From positions 2,637,001 to 2,701,000 of the forward strand of contig NC_087097.1 of the NCBI RefSeq assembly GCF_963855985.1: a stretch of 64,000 nt of DNA. The letters run 5' to 3'. Of the stretch, positions 1-11,049 are shown in pieces. Position 1 is the stretch's first letter. Each line of letters starts with the position of its first letter. The translations under genes were made by a program, and so were the position numbers. The notes below the pieces were generated by a model. It did not search any database and was not told where the DNA came from. It saw only the letters and a program-made list of their open reading frames with translations. The stretch is from Ostrinia nubilalis (lineage: Eukaryota > Arthropoda > Insecta > Lepidoptera > Crambidae).

Positions 1-66
1 GTGGAGTTTGACAGATTTTTGACGTTTGTCATAGTTGAAAAAAAAGTTGGTGCAACCCAGCCTTAA
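1..66. repeat. MITE family A, right end (cut by window start)
   Basis: This is the right half of a short inverted-repeat element found about ten times in the window. It holds the family's inner GACAGATTTTTGACGTTTG block and ends GGTGCAACCCAGCCTTA, the inverse of the left end TAAGGCTGGGTTGCACC seen at 273. No coding capacity. The left half lies outside the window. Confidence 0.8.
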
Positions 67-272
67 AATGTAAGATTTTAACTCTTAAAATGCTTATTAA
101 CTTAATTTTTAAAGGACGATTGCATAAGTGGATTTTCACGCAAAAAATTGCACTGACTTTTGTATTCATTATATCTTCAAAGATTTCAATAGCTTTACGG
201 CAAAAAACCAGAAATAAAATGTAACTAAAATGATGAAATTAGTACTAAATACTACTTATTGAAATCGATGGC

Positions 273-394
273 TAAGGCTGGGTTGCACCATTTTACTTCA
301 ACTTTTACCACCGTCAAAAGTCAAACTTCATACAAACACATCGGTTATGGTTAAAGTCACGATTACAGTTATACAGTTTAACAACTTAGCCTAA
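273..394. repeat. MITE family A copy
   Basis: It starts TAAGGCTGGGTTGCACCA and ends near CTTAGCCTAA, so both terminal inverted repeats can be recognised although the right one is eroded. The interior retains the CCGTCAAAAGTCAAACTTC block, in the orientation opposite to copy 1-66. About 122 bp, non-coding. Confidence 0.75.
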
Positions 395-766
395 GTTGGT
401 AAACTGCTAATCGAATTTTGACAACGTTTCCTTCTCTTTCCAAAAATTGGCAACTATTTTAAAAATAAGCCGGTATATCCTGAAATATTTTCTTTCACAA
501 ACTACTATTGTTTACAAGAATAGGGTAAGCGGATTAGTACTAGAATATTTACCGGTTTAATCCATCACGGGGAAGTCCCTCGCGGCGCTATAGCCTATAA
601 AACAAGATCAACACAGTTTTTGTATTCAGTACCTTTACCACTTGTAGGCTTGGCTGAGGTGTTTCGGCGGAAATGCGGGTTTCGTAGAATATAAAAACTT
701 TGTTGTTTATAGTATGTCAGAATGCTAGAAACGAGCTTAATGCCATATGCAGTATTTTCCAGTCAA

Positions 767-1077
767 CCTAAAGAGAATCGTAGGAGAACCAGAGTGACTG
801 ACATAGCCCGCAGAATCGCTAAAATCAAGTGGCAGTGGGCGGGGCATAGCTCGTAGAGCTGATGGCCTCTGGGGCCGGAAACTTCTTGAGTGGCGACCAC
901 GAGCCGGAAGATGTAGCGTGGGCAGGCCTCCCACTAGGTGGACCGGCGATCTGGTGAAGGTCGCAGGAGGTGCCTGGATGCGAGCGGCGCAGGACCGGTC
1001 TTCGTGGAAATCCTTAGGAGAGGCCTTTGTCCAGCAGTAGACGTCTTTCGGCTGAAACGAACGAACGAACGAATGAG
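767..1077 (+). pseudogene. LINE reverse-transcriptase C-terminal fragment, GAAC-tailed
   Basis: From 779 the frame reads RRRTRVTDIARRIAKIKWQW, followed by stops and a frameshift. From 936 it reads RWTGDLVKVAGGAWMRAAQD and then RSSWKSLGEAFVQQ. The next codon, Trp in the other copies, is TAG at 1038. The fragment ends in tandem GAAC units. This is the C-terminus of a non-LTR retrotransposon ORF of the 'endonuclease-reverse transcriptase' type common in Lepidoptera. I would place it near the RTE group, but that is inference. 5'-truncated and dead. An inverted relative lies at 1247-1382. Confidence 0.8.
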
Positions 1078-1176
1078 AAGCGTTATAACGACTGATTACT
1101 TTAATCATCATCATTTCAGTCACACTATATCCGCTGCGGAACATGAGTCTCGAGTGCAATCTTTTATACACGCTTC

Positions 1177-1460
1177 GCTTGCCAGTACAAGGCTTTCATT
1201 CCAGAACCCTGCTGCCCCATCGGCCGTTAGTTCGCGTAGGTACCTATAAGTATCGTTCGTTTCAGCCGAAAGACGTCCACTGCTGGACAATGGCCTCCTC
1301 CAAGAATTTCCACAAAGACCGGCCCTGCGCCGCTCGCATCCAGGCGCCTCCCGCGACCTTCACCAGATCGTCGGTCCAGACCAGGTACCTAGTATGTGCC
1401 GTGTCTATTACTACTTTAGCTTGCTAATCCGTTGGACTATGTCAACGACTTTAATTCATT
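1177..1460 (-). pseudogene. LINE 3' fragment, split by a nested insertion
   Basis: Segments 1177-1237 and 1392-1460 align in order with the LINE 3' fragments at 15823-16146 and 21311-21612 on the minus strand: the 'CCAGAACCCTGCTGCCCCAT' block, then 'AGCTTGCTAATCCGT'. They are separated by the insertion at 1247-1382. 5'-truncated and non-functional. Confidence 0.7.
1247..1382 (-). mobile_element. Nested LINE 3' end with 9-bp target-site duplication
   Basis: This is a minus-strand copy of the GAAC-tailed LINE end (compare 936-1066). It is flanked by AGGTACCTA at 1238-1246 and again at 1383-1391. The target is itself the LINE fragment at 1177-1460. The insert covers only the last ~130 bp of the element, a typical heavily 5'-truncated retroposition. 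Confidence 0.75.
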
Positions 1461-2380
1461 TACCTTTTTGTTCATTTTAATCGTTGCTTTCCATCGTAGT
1501 CATTTGTTTTAAAAAATACATTTCTTTACCACAATGAGTGATTGGTAAGATGTTAATAGAATTAGTAAGTATAGGTACCTACCTATTAACCAAAATATAC
1601 ATTTCTCTTGGATCTCTCCAAGTCCAAGGATTGAATAGAACTGAAGGTTAAATAAAGAAACTATTAGTCTAAAACAAACACGATCCCAACTTGTTTGGGT
1701 TTGTTCAAATTCAATTAACACATTGAACTCCGTATGAACTAAAGCTAAAACTACTCATGCAGTTGTAGATGTTTGACTTTCGCCCAGTTCGTGGTTAAGA
1801 TCACATTACGTGGTAGACAGGCTTCATACACTTTGTAGAGTCAATGATACTGAAGTATAATGTAAGGAACAACTCGAAAGAGCTTAGGTATTTACCCAAT
1901 TTTTCTGTCAGAGATAGAATCTGCAGGCTTACTCAAATGCTTGTGAAAGAGCAAAACCCGAATTTGAAATCTAACCCGAAGATTCTAGACAAACTGTTCA
2001 TAATAAAAAAATAAACAAGTGCTCCAGAAATAATTACAAATATTTATCCGTCGCCAGAAAGTTTGTGATTAGTGTCATAGGTACGATAGGGTACGGTAGG
2101 TCCAATTCATATCATAGTGGATCCCCAAAAATTTCAAAGCCGATGCTATGTCGGAACAAAAGCATGAATCAGTCTGGGCATGAATGGATTTTGGCCATTC
2201 GTTTCTCGTCCGATAAACAATGTGTGTGGAATAGTTGTATTGTTAGAGTGAAATCGAAATAAGTGGGCGAAAGACGTACCAATATATCTGTAATTTAGCA
2301 TCTAGTGATAGGGTCAGATAAGAGCATCAAACGTCAATACATCCTACTCATACGAAGCTTCATTTACATATTTTATGTTG
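1461..2380. other. No recognised feature
   Basis: AT-rich sequence with short random open frames. I see no gene, RNA or repeat here that recurs elsewhere in the window. Confidence 0.6.
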
Positions 2381-2508
2381 TCATCATTAATTTCAACCAT
2401 AGGACGTCCAGTCGTCCACTGCTGAACATAGCCATTGGATTTCCACAAAATCCGGTTGGTGGCGGCCTGCATCTAGCGCCTTCCTGCTACCTTTATGAGG
2501 TCATCGAT
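2381..2508 (-). pseudogene. LINE 3' fragment, ATG-tailed family
   Basis: It begins with a remnant of the CATCAT tail and continues with the sequence of 21311 onward (CCATAGGACGTCCA, a short duplication of GTCCACTGCTGAACATAG, then the GTTGGTGGCGGCCTGCATC block). It ends at a 'CTTTATGAGGTCATCG' stretch. Minus-strand C-terminus of a non-LTR retrotransposon ORF, degenerate. Confidence 0.75.
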
Positions 2509-3809
2509 ATTCTAAAATCTATCTATGTTGTATGTATTCTAAAATGTTCAGTCAGACCAATGACTGCAGATCCTTTCGAAACAAAACATGGTTTTTCTTG
2601 TTTGCAATCTGTCAGTATTACATAATTATTCTGCAATGTCGTGACTTATCGGGTTATACTCTTTTAATTTATCGTGCGATACGGACATACCAGAATAATT
2701 ACAAGTACACACCGTTACAGTCGTGGGTTAGGATGTAAGAAACTAATTTTCACCCACACTTGCAACGATGTACGTAAGATAAAAGTGCTGATTTGACTTC
2801 ATTCGTTCAGCATCGCTATTCAGTCTGGATTCCCTCAGCGAAAAGCTCCAACAACTAGATAAGCCAAATTGCAGCAGATTAAGGAACTGGTTTTGAACGA
2901 ATCGCAGATACCTCCAATACATTATTAGGAGAGTTCCGTACAAACAATGAGTTGTCCGGACACACGGTGACTTTTAAACAGTCGCCTTCCGTTTGAGATT
3001 CCGGTGCACTCGATAAAGACTTTGTGAGAGCGACTGGGTTGACTGTGGACTTGTTGAAGTATTTTATTTAAATAGATTTACTAACAATACATCAACATTT
3101 AGCACAACAAGTATGTTGGGTTAAACATAATTATGTAAAGTAAATACAATATACTTAGATATAATAAACAAATAAATAGATAAATAAGAGAGAGATTTAT
3201 AATATTTAGAAAGAAGAGAGGTTTTAAAATACCTGCCTGTTATCAGACTAAAAGCTTCGATGACGAATAGAGAAAATGAACCGTTTTGTCCACTTTAAAA
3301 TCGACGCATTTATTCAAGCATCAAATAATGTTTTTTTTTTGTTTTCGAGCTATCAAAGTTGTCGAGTTGATCTGTTCTACCGATTTTCTTTTATAGAGCA
3401 CGCAGATGTGGAAAAACACGTTAATTGTAGGTAGGTAATTAGTATCTAATGGACACTTGAGGAAACACAGAGGTAATGTCTAAGCTGCTACCCAACTTTT
3501 AAAAAAATGTAAAGTTCATAGCTTATAAAGTTTCCCTCTCGATCTGAAGCTACCGTTCCTTTTACCTCTAAAGTTGTTTTTATTGAACGGCAAAGAGGCA
3601 GCGGAAAAAGAACTCAGGAATGCAGCTCTCAGGAACAGTTCAATTTGGGGGAATGTGTTTCCGCTGGCTTGTAGAAGTTGTGCATTTGAGTGTATCATGC
3701 AACGTCTTCAAGTTTGAATTAGAAAAACTAAGTGGTGGAAACATTTACAGGAAAGCATGTTATGTTTCATAACTTAATTTCATATTTTAGGTAGAATTAA
3801 GTACTATCG
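2509..3809. other. No recognised feature
   Basis: AT-rich non-coding sequence. I found no frame with a recognisable product and no clear inverted repeat. Confidence 0.55.
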
Positions 3810-3919
3810 GCAACAGTGTTAACTGCCCATTACCAGTCATGTCATCTCGTTCTATCGCAAAGAATCGCCATTTGATTAGAGCGAGAGCAAAAACGGAAAT
3901 GGATAGTTAACAGTGTGGC
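3810..3919. repeat. MITE family C copy
   Basis: A ~110-bp element with imperfect terminal inverted repeats (GCAACAGTGTTAACTGCCCA against the inverse of GGATAGTTAACAGTGTGGC). Its core TCGTTCTATCGCAAAGAATC is shared with the copy at 61791-61898. Non-coding. Confidence 0.8.
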
Positions 3920-4113
3920 CGTGTGTACTTATATTTAATTGAGAATTTGAAAGTAATGAATGTTTGTTTTAACAGTACAAAATTATATCTCATTTGATCG
4001 TGAACCTTAATAATACACTTGATAAAAAGCTAAATACATTGGGGACATCGTCACTTTGCGACATTATAACTCTGTAGTCATTTCCAATGCGAAAATCGAT
4101 TGTAGAGAGAGAT

Positions 4114-4427
4114 TAGGCTAGTTTCCTAAAAAATTTTTTTTAGTCCGTCATGTTTAATATCAAAAAATATTGAACACATATATTTTTATTTGTCAATCTA
4201 ACAAATAATTACATAGTTATGGTGCGTTGAAGTTCCGCACGACGTCACAACGTGCGGCACTTTTATGCACGCATTGACGTCACGGGCCTCTTCTTATGAA
4301 CTTTGGCGCGCTTTATCTCTTTAAATTTTCATTAGTTTGAAAAAGTGAAAAATACGTGTAGAGTATTTTTTGATAAGTTAACTGACGGACTAATTAAAAC
4401 TCTTGCTTTTTGACCCAGGAAACATCC
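4114..4427 (+). repeat. MITE family D copy (~310 bp)
   Basis: It starts AGGCTAGTTTCCTAAAAAA and ends around CCCAGGAAACATCCC. TTAGTCCGTCA occurs near the left end and its inverse TGACGGACTAA near the right. The same element in reverse orientation is inside both 713-bp units at 53098-53409 and 53811-54122. Two TGACGTCA-like sites sit in the middle. No coding frame. Confidence 0.8.
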
Positions 4428-4688
4428 CTTCTAACAAGCAGAAATTAGCGATCAATTTACTGCTTCAAAACCTAAAACATTTACTCAGTTGAGCAAATTC
4501 GTGTACACGTAAAAGGGAAACTCGGAAGCCACAACAGAAGTGAAAGTGAAAGTAGAAGCAAAGTTTGGGGAAGAGTAATCTATCACAGGTGCAAAATCAT
4601 TAGCCGCTTGTCGATCAGGGGGTCTACCATGGTAGTCCAAGATATTTTGATAAATATGGATGTATTTGGAGCTTGTATTATAGCGCAT

Positions 4689-4810
4689 GTGGAACTCACA
4701 AAGGTAGCAGGTAGGCGCTGGATGCAGGCCACTGCCAACCGGTCATTATGGAAATCATTGGGGGAGGCCTATGTTCAGCAGTGGACGTCCTATGGCTGAA
4801 ATGATGATAA
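4689..4810 (+). pseudogene. LINE C-terminal fragment, ATG-tailed
   Basis: The frame from 4689 reads VELTKVAGRRWMQATANRSL then WKSLGEAYVQQWTSYG and stops at 4797-4799, followed by ATGATGATAAAATG. This is the last ~37 codons of the non-LTR retrotransposon ORF seen many times here. The terminal frame is intact, but everything upstream is missing. Confidence 0.8.
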
Positions 4811-5151
4811 AATGATTATTGCATAGCGGTCGAACCTTTAATCTGCAGGCAATCCAGTTGATTTGTTTGTTCTTCACAAAATAATAATATAATGTTCATA
4901 TCATATCACACACTTTTGTACCAAAGTTAGTGAGAAAGATGGATATAATTGAATTTATCGAACTCGTTTTGCGAAGTAGAGCCCCAAGTAGAGAGATTTA
5001 AGCTCAAGGTTACTCAGCAAACCACATTAGTACACAAACAGTAGGTTCCTTCTTATTTTTATTGCTGTTTTGTATTAATCTCTGGAATCTACTAAACTGA
5101 TTTGGAAATTTATTTTACCAATAGAAAGCCACATTATTTGTGTTTCACATA

Positions 5152-5267
5152 CAGGGTAAACAAAATCGTTGATCATACATAGGGGTGATTGGATACACTT
5201 AACGAATATGGAAGGTTATCAAATCTAAATAGCTTTAAACGTGAACTGCCTGGCCACCCTGTATAAA
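5152..5267. repeat. Possible MITE with ACAGGGT / ACCCTGT ends
   Basis: ATACAGGGT at the left and ACCCTGTAT at the right form short terminal inverted repeats about 115 bp apart. No second copy is visible in this window, so the boundaries are tentative. Confidence 0.4.
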
Positions 5268-5438
5268 CGTAACTAGATGAGAACCAAAGAGCATGATTGC
5301 TCATGTTCTAAAAGTCGTCATTCCATCGTGCATGAGGCGTCTAGTACCCATAGTACAAGCTTTGCTTAGTTTGGGACTAGAGGCGCAGTGTAAAATGTCC
5401 AAGGATATTTATTTATTTATTATTTATTTATTTATTTA

Positions 5439-6099
5439 TCTATACTTATAATAAATCTGTAGAGAGGTCAATTCTTTACATGAAATATATCTTCAAAATA
5501 ACTATCAGGGGGTGATTAGTGATCGATACTGATGCCAAAAATGCAATCAGTTAAATTTTTGTCTGTCTGTATGTCTGTCTGTCTGTCTGTGTCTGTCCGT
5601 CTGTATGTTCCTTATAGAAACAAAAACTACTAGATGGATTTTAACGAAACTTGGTACAATTATTCTTCATACTCCTGGGCAGGTTATAGTATAGTTAGGA
5701 ATTCCCAAGGGAACGGGAATTAGCGGGAAAATCCTTTTGTATGAAAAATCTAAACCGCTTAAGTTTGGCATGCAGCTTAAGCTTGAAATTTGGCATGCAG
5801 ATATCTTAGTAAACTTAAAGCTTAGTTACAATAGCATATTGCAAAATTCCCACGGAAACGGGAGTTAGCGGGAAAAACATTTGTATGAAAAAATCTAAAC
5901 CGCTTAAGTTAGTCGCTTAAAATTTGGCATGCAGGTATCTTAGTACACTTAAAGCTTAATTACAACAGGATATTGCAAAATTCCCACGGGAACGGGAGTT
6001 AGCGGGAAAAAACATTTGTATGAAAAAAATTAAACCGCGTAAGATAGATGAAGGGGGTAAAACGGGATCCACGCGTACGAAGTCGCGGGCGGCCACTAG
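5439..6099 (+). mobile_element. Non-autonomous Helitron-like element, copy A
   Basis: It begins TCTATACTTATAATAAATC after an A and ends GGCCACTAG before a T, matching the Helitron pattern A|TC...CTRR|T with no target duplication. A GTCT microsatellite lies near the 5' end (about 5563-5592) and a CGCG...CGCG hairpin (ACGCGTACGAAGTCGCG) just before the 3' end. Two to three internal repeats begin around GGCATGCAG. A TTTA microsatellite precedes it at about 5406-5438. No Rep/helicase frame, so it depends on a partner. Same family as copy B. Confidence 0.8.
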
Positions 6100-6440
6100 T
6101 AAACTAATATAGTACCCTAATTCAGCCGTCGCGGCACCTGTGTCTTTTCTGATTCCGAAAATAATTCCTAGTGTTTTTCCACTCCGTATAATATAAACAG
6201 ACATCAAAAATAGCGCGAGAAATGTATTTCTGGAGATGATTCGGGACAAATATTTGCGTTGACTACTGCTTATTATAGCAGCAATATTTTAACATTTGTA
6301 AGCTCGTAAAATTTGTAAAAACTTGTTATTAATAGAAAGTTTTGAAAACATCTTGCGCACGATTTTACTACGCGACGAGAGAACTTTTTTTTGCTTCTTT
6401 ATCGTCATCATTTATAACTATTTTAGGTACTATTCGTACA

Positions 6441-6573
6441 TACACAAGGTGGACTGACGACATCATAAACGAGCATCAAAACGCAGGCCGCTTCCAATCA
6501 GGCAACATGGAAAGCACTGGGGGAGGCGTATCAGCAGTGGATGCCCTATGGCTGAAATGATGATGATGATGAC
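6441..6573 (+). pseudogene. LINE C-terminal fragment, ATG-tailed
   Basis: ACAAGGTGGACTGACGACAT is followed by ACATGGAAAGCACTGGGGGA, GGCGTATCAGCAGTGGATGC and CTATGGCTGAAATGATGATG. Small deletions break the frame relative to the copy at 60333. 3' end of a non-LTR retrotransposon. Confidence 0.75.
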
Positions 6574-7117
6574 ACACATAGTACGAGTACAAATAAATAT
6601 TTCTGATTACATTACATAGAACTTTTGGTGACATACTTTAGTAACCTACGCGTGACTTTGTATTTGTTATTTGTATGTAACCGCAAATAATGCAATGGGC
6701 ATACAAAATGTATGGGAAAATCGCATTTTTGCAGCCCATTAAAATTGCGATTGATGCCTTGAATTCAATGAATTTCCCTCTAAATATAAAATTGAATTAC
6801 TATATTAATATTTATATTATAACACTTATAATCATGGTTAATATTTATGTTGTTGTTGTCCTGACTGTTCCAATCTAGCTGTAAGTTTTTTAAAAGCGTA
6901 GAACAAAGCTCTTGCCTCGCGTGAAAATTTTCATAGCTTTTACAGCAGAGCGATCTAATATACAAAAGTACGTCTGATGGATCTGAAATTACCTTCGCTT
7001 TAAGAAAAGAGGGTAGAAGGAGTTCTCTTTAGTGATGATTACTCTTGGGGTTTCGTTTTTAGTTTAAAATAGGTCTTACTTTTAAAGGCTGAAAGAAGAC
7101 TATTAGAATATTAAAAA
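6574..7117. other. Spacer between inverted Helitron copies
   Basis: AT-rich sequence between the LINE fragment and Helitron copy B. Nothing recognised. Confidence 0.5.
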
Positions 7118-8007
7118 CTAGCGGCCGCCCGCGACTTCGTACGCGTGGATCTCGTTTTACCCCCCCTTCATCTATCTTACGCGGTTCAGATTTTTTCATA
7201 CAAATGTTTTTTCCCGCTAACTCCCGTTCCCGTGGGAATTTTGCAATATCCTGTTGTAACTAAGCTTTAAGTTTACTAAGGTACCTGCATGCCAAATTTC
7301 AAGAGTCTATCTTACGCGGTTTAGATTTTTTCATACAAATGTTTTTTCCCACTAACTCCCGTTCCCGTGGGAATTTTGCAATATCCTGTTGTAACTAAGC
7401 TTTAAGTTTACTAAGGTACCTGCATGCCAAATTTCAAGAGTCTATCTTACGCGGTTTAGATTTTTTCATACAAATGTTTTTTCCCGGTAACTCCCGTTCC
7501 CGTGATAATTTTGCAATATCCTGTTGTAACTAAGCTTTAAGTTTACTAAGGTACCTGCATGCCAAATTTCAAGAGTCTATCTTACGCGGTTTAGATTTTT
7601 TCATACAAATGTTTTTTCCCACTAACTCCCGTTCCCGCGGGAATTTTGCAATTTCCTGTTGTAACTAAGCTTTAAGTTTACTAAGGTACCTGCATGCCAA
7701 ATTTCAAGCGTCTAACTTAAGCGGTTTAGATTTTTCATACAAATGTTTTTCCCGCTAACTCCCGTTCCCGTGGGAATTTTGCAATATCCTGTTGTAACTA
7801 AGCTCTAAGTTTACTAAGGTACCTGCATGCCAAATTTCAAGCGTCTAACTTAAGCGGTTTATATTTTTCATACAAAAGGATTTTCCCGCTAATTCCCGTT
7901 CCCGTGGGAATTCCTAAGTATCCTATAACCTGCCCAGGAGTATGAAAAATAATTGTACCAAGTTTCGTTAAAATCCGTCAAGTAGTTTTTGTTTCTATAA
8001 GGAACAT

Positions 8008-8044
<37 letters not shown>

Positions 8045-8163
8045 AATTTTACTGATTGCATTTTTGGCATCAGTATCGATCACTAATCACCCCCTGGTAG
8101 TTATTTTGAAAATATATTTCATGTACAGAATTGACCTCTCTACAGATTTATTATAAGTATAGA
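7118..8163 (-). mobile_element. Non-autonomous Helitron-like element, copy B, with internal tandem repeats
   Basis: On the minus strand it begins TCTATACTTATAATAAATC (8163 leftward, after A) and ends GGCGGCCGCTAG (7121-7118, before T). It has the same ends as copy A, plus a (GTCT)n tract at about 8007-8043 and the same CGCG hairpin before the 3' end. Inside are about five tandem units, each starting TAAGCTTTAAGTTTACTAAG, at 7261, 7396, 7531, 7666 and ~7799 (period 133-135 bp). Copy A has fewer units, which accounts for 1046 versus 661 bp. Non-coding. Confidence 0.85.
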
Positions 8164-9538
8164 TATAGATAGGTGTAGCAACTCTATGAAAATGGGCCAG
8201 CTAATTATGTGAAAATCTCTACTTTTATAGGTTAGTTATGTTCTTATATTAATAATTATTTACGCGATGGAGGACTGTTGTGGACGCCCTCTGCCCCATC
8301 TAGGGGACATAGGACCTTTAAGTCAAGTATTTATGACTAAACGTGCTTTTACATTTTATACGTACCTATTATGGAGAAGTTCTTGGCCTGAATCTCACAT
8401 GAAGTAAAGTGATGATCAGGCCAAAGGTGAAAGCGAGATTTACCCGGAATTCTTAACCGCAAAGAACTTTCTCGAACTTGTTTTTGTTTCATAAATAACT
8501 ATTCAGATTGTTACAAAAGAAAACATTTCTCTATGGTAATACAAATCAATATAATCAGTACTTTCTTACGCGCGAATATTGCATTACGACTTCTTAGAAA
8601 ATCCTCCTGAATAATTGTATTTTGTAATGTGAAACAGACAGAGGCATTTTTGTTTTTATTGTCGTCTCAGTAGGTGATTCGGGGCGCAATTATTTTTTAT
8701 TTAAGATCATCCCTCCCTCGAATAAATTCGGTTAAAAGTACAATTTACAGCACGTTTTTGTTGAAAAATGACTCTTAATGCAATGCCATTAGATACCACT
8801 GTGTCAAGCTTGAAGCGCTGTCGTCTGTACTCCTGGATAAAATTTATTATGACCATCAATTTTATGGGTTGTGTTTTTTCATGTTTTTAATTGTCTGAGC
8901 TTAGAAAGGTTGATTGCTCTATCATTCTTGAGGATTAACGATTTAAGTTAAGTTCAGTTATTCGGAAATTGGATCAATGTTTTGATAATTATGTAGAGTA
9001 ATTATGTAAATGAATAATTATTACTAATGCCGTAATTATTATGAAGATCTACTTATCTCCAGTTTGTCATGTTATCAGGTATCACACTGCTGAAATTATT
9101 TTGAAGAATATAAAATGAGACTGAGCCTTCAACAGTCAATGCACAAGTCTTGAACGGACCTTAAGATAATACTTTAAGTTCATCTACGATTCATTCGCGT
9201 TTCAAACCACAGAATCCTAGCTCATTACAGACCCCACAAATCACAGCGCAAATCCAAAAAATAAAGGAGCAAAACAAACACTTAACTTTTTCCTCCATTC
9301 CCAAAATCAAATTAAAAAGGCTAAACGTTCCGCTTCACTCTGACGTCACTTCTCCGAAGTAAGACCCTTTATCCCTACAATAGGAAACCATTACTCTAAA
9401 GTCTACAGTTTCAAGTAGAACAAGCATTACGTACTAAAGTAGGTACGAGTAAAGAACGCTGTCTACTTGCTCAGTATGTTGGTTGATTATTTTATTGCTA
9501 GTGACGTCACAGACAGCTGAAAAGTTTGACTTTGAGTC
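8164..9538. other. Mostly unannotated; degraded LINE tail near 8366-8440
   Basis: At 8366-8440 (minus) 'AGTTCTTGGCCTGAATCTCA' resembles the LINE 3' tails at 41822 and 46705. The rest is AT-rich sequence in which I see nothing specific. Confidence 0.4.
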
Positions 9539-9662
9539 TTAGGCTGAGCTGCACGATCTTATGTTGACCCTAATTATAGCCAGTAACTGATGTTTTTGTA
9601 TGGAGTTTGACAGATTTAAGACGTTTGTTAAAGTTAAATTAAGATGGTGCAACATGGCCTTA
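9539..9662. repeat. MITE family A copy
   Basis: Left end TTAGGCTGAGCTGCACGATC, inner TATGGAGTTTGACAGATTTA, right end GATGGTGCAACATGGCCTTA. Both terminal inverted repeats are present. ~124 bp, non-coding. Confidence 0.85.
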
Positions 9663-10160
9663 TGTAACTATAGGCACTATACATAAAATATGAAGCCGTC
9701 TGAATCTGGCTTCCAAACCACAAAAGTGAATTAATGCTTTCAAACCTGGGATTATCAACCAAAAACTTTAAGTCATCGGCACTTAGAGAGTGTATTATTC
9801 TAGCCATTCTACCATTTATGTGAAAAAAAGCTTCGCTATACCAGTGGACATTTGTCCTAACTAGCGTAACTTTTAGGGGGGCAATTCAGCAACGGAAGTG
9901 TGTGTAAACACATCACGTCACTCTGCGCTATTGGCAAATTTTATTTCAACTGACCTTATCGGAGATACGACAGTCTTTAAAGTATTTTATTTTATTTAAC
10001 TGTATTGGTACGAGTACTTCAATAACTCTGCAGTAAGAATTTTCGCGCCATCAGCTCGACAGTGGTAATAGTAGTAATGGAACTGTATAAAAACATGATC
10101 TTTTGAAGTTTCTTATTTATATTAATGCGAAAGTATTCAAAAAATAAAAGCATGGTACTC

Positions 10161-10262
10161 ACGCCCGTATTCACAAACGATGCTTGCTTAAGTGAAGCAG
10201 CAAATCGAACGCACAGCGTTGAATAGAGCTCAGTGATTGGTTCATGTGTCCTCGTACCTTGG
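10161..10262 (+). repeat. MITE family B, left part
   Basis: ACGCCCGTATTCACAAACGA and the following CAGCAAATCGAACGCACAGC...TGATTGGTTC match the complete copy at 58743-58874. The right terminal repeat is not visible here, so the copy is truncated or diverged. Confidence 0.7.
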
Positions 10263-10529
10263 TACCACAACCTTTCTGTGCAAAACTGACTCGCACTTCC
10301 CCGGTCATTAGGTACATGAAATAAAAATGAGCTACATAACACTTCAACCCTTTTTTTTCACTCAAAAGTAACACCGTCCATTCTTCACATAAAAACAAAT
10401 GTAATTAACAAGAAAAAATTCCCCGGCATTTCCAAGGGTCGTGGGCCTGGAATTTAATCCATGACATGACCGCGCTCTTTTTAATGTGACGACATAACAC
10501 CCAGGAATTTTCATAGCCGTGAACTCTGA

Positions 10530-11049
10530 CAGGGCCGGATTTAGAGGTCTGGAGGCCCAAGGTGTAGAGTAGAGACCCCTGGCCTCAAATTGTTTTCCTT
10601 ATAAAATAGCCAATTTTACTCTTTGGCAAGGATGCAGATCTTTATTACAATTCACTACGGAGTTACACATCTCTACACAGTACAGGCCGACCGTCTGAGG
10701 AGCGCTCGCAGGGCACGTTTTCTGCGTTCAATCATCGAAATGCCAAAAGCAGGTAGGTAATTATTGTGCAATGGAAGACAAACAATATTTCCTTTTTATT
10801 TAACGCGATTTAGCAAAAATTCAACGACTAAATTGAATAACCGTGAATCAGAAAAGGAAAAAATATCTATCATTTTAAAACCAAATGAGCTATACATAAG
10901 TTCATTTGGGTTTGCTATTTCGCGACAAAGGGTAAATAGGCTAAAAAAAACTAAAAAAAAACCCTATAAAAGTTGTTTACGAGTCTGAATTTAATTTTTT
11001 CCGAAGTCTATTTTAGAGGCCCGCTTGCCCTCCCCTAAATCCGGCCCTG
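10530..11049. mobile_element. hAT-like non-autonomous DNA element (520 bp)
   Basis: Ends CAGGGCCGGATTTAGAGG (10530) and CTAAATCCGGCCCTG (11035-11049) are inverted repeats of the hAT type (CAGGG...CCCTG). The interior is AT-rich; a 74-codon frame inside resembles nothing known. The 8 bases on each side do not match well, so the target duplication has decayed or the ends are slightly off. Confidence 0.7.

Noticed and set aside
737..1171. 144-codon minus-strand frame
   Set aside because: It is the antisense of the LINE C-terminal fragments at 767-1077; the informative frame is on the plus strand.
5560..8045. CRISPR-like arrays (regular ~134-bp repeats)
   Set aside because: The repeats are direct internal repeats of a Helitron-like element without unique spacers; the genome is eukaryotic.
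7118..8163. Long terminal repeat retrotransposon formed by 5439-6099 and 7118-8163
   Set aside because: The two copies are inverted, have Helitron-type ends, and the spacer encodes nothing.
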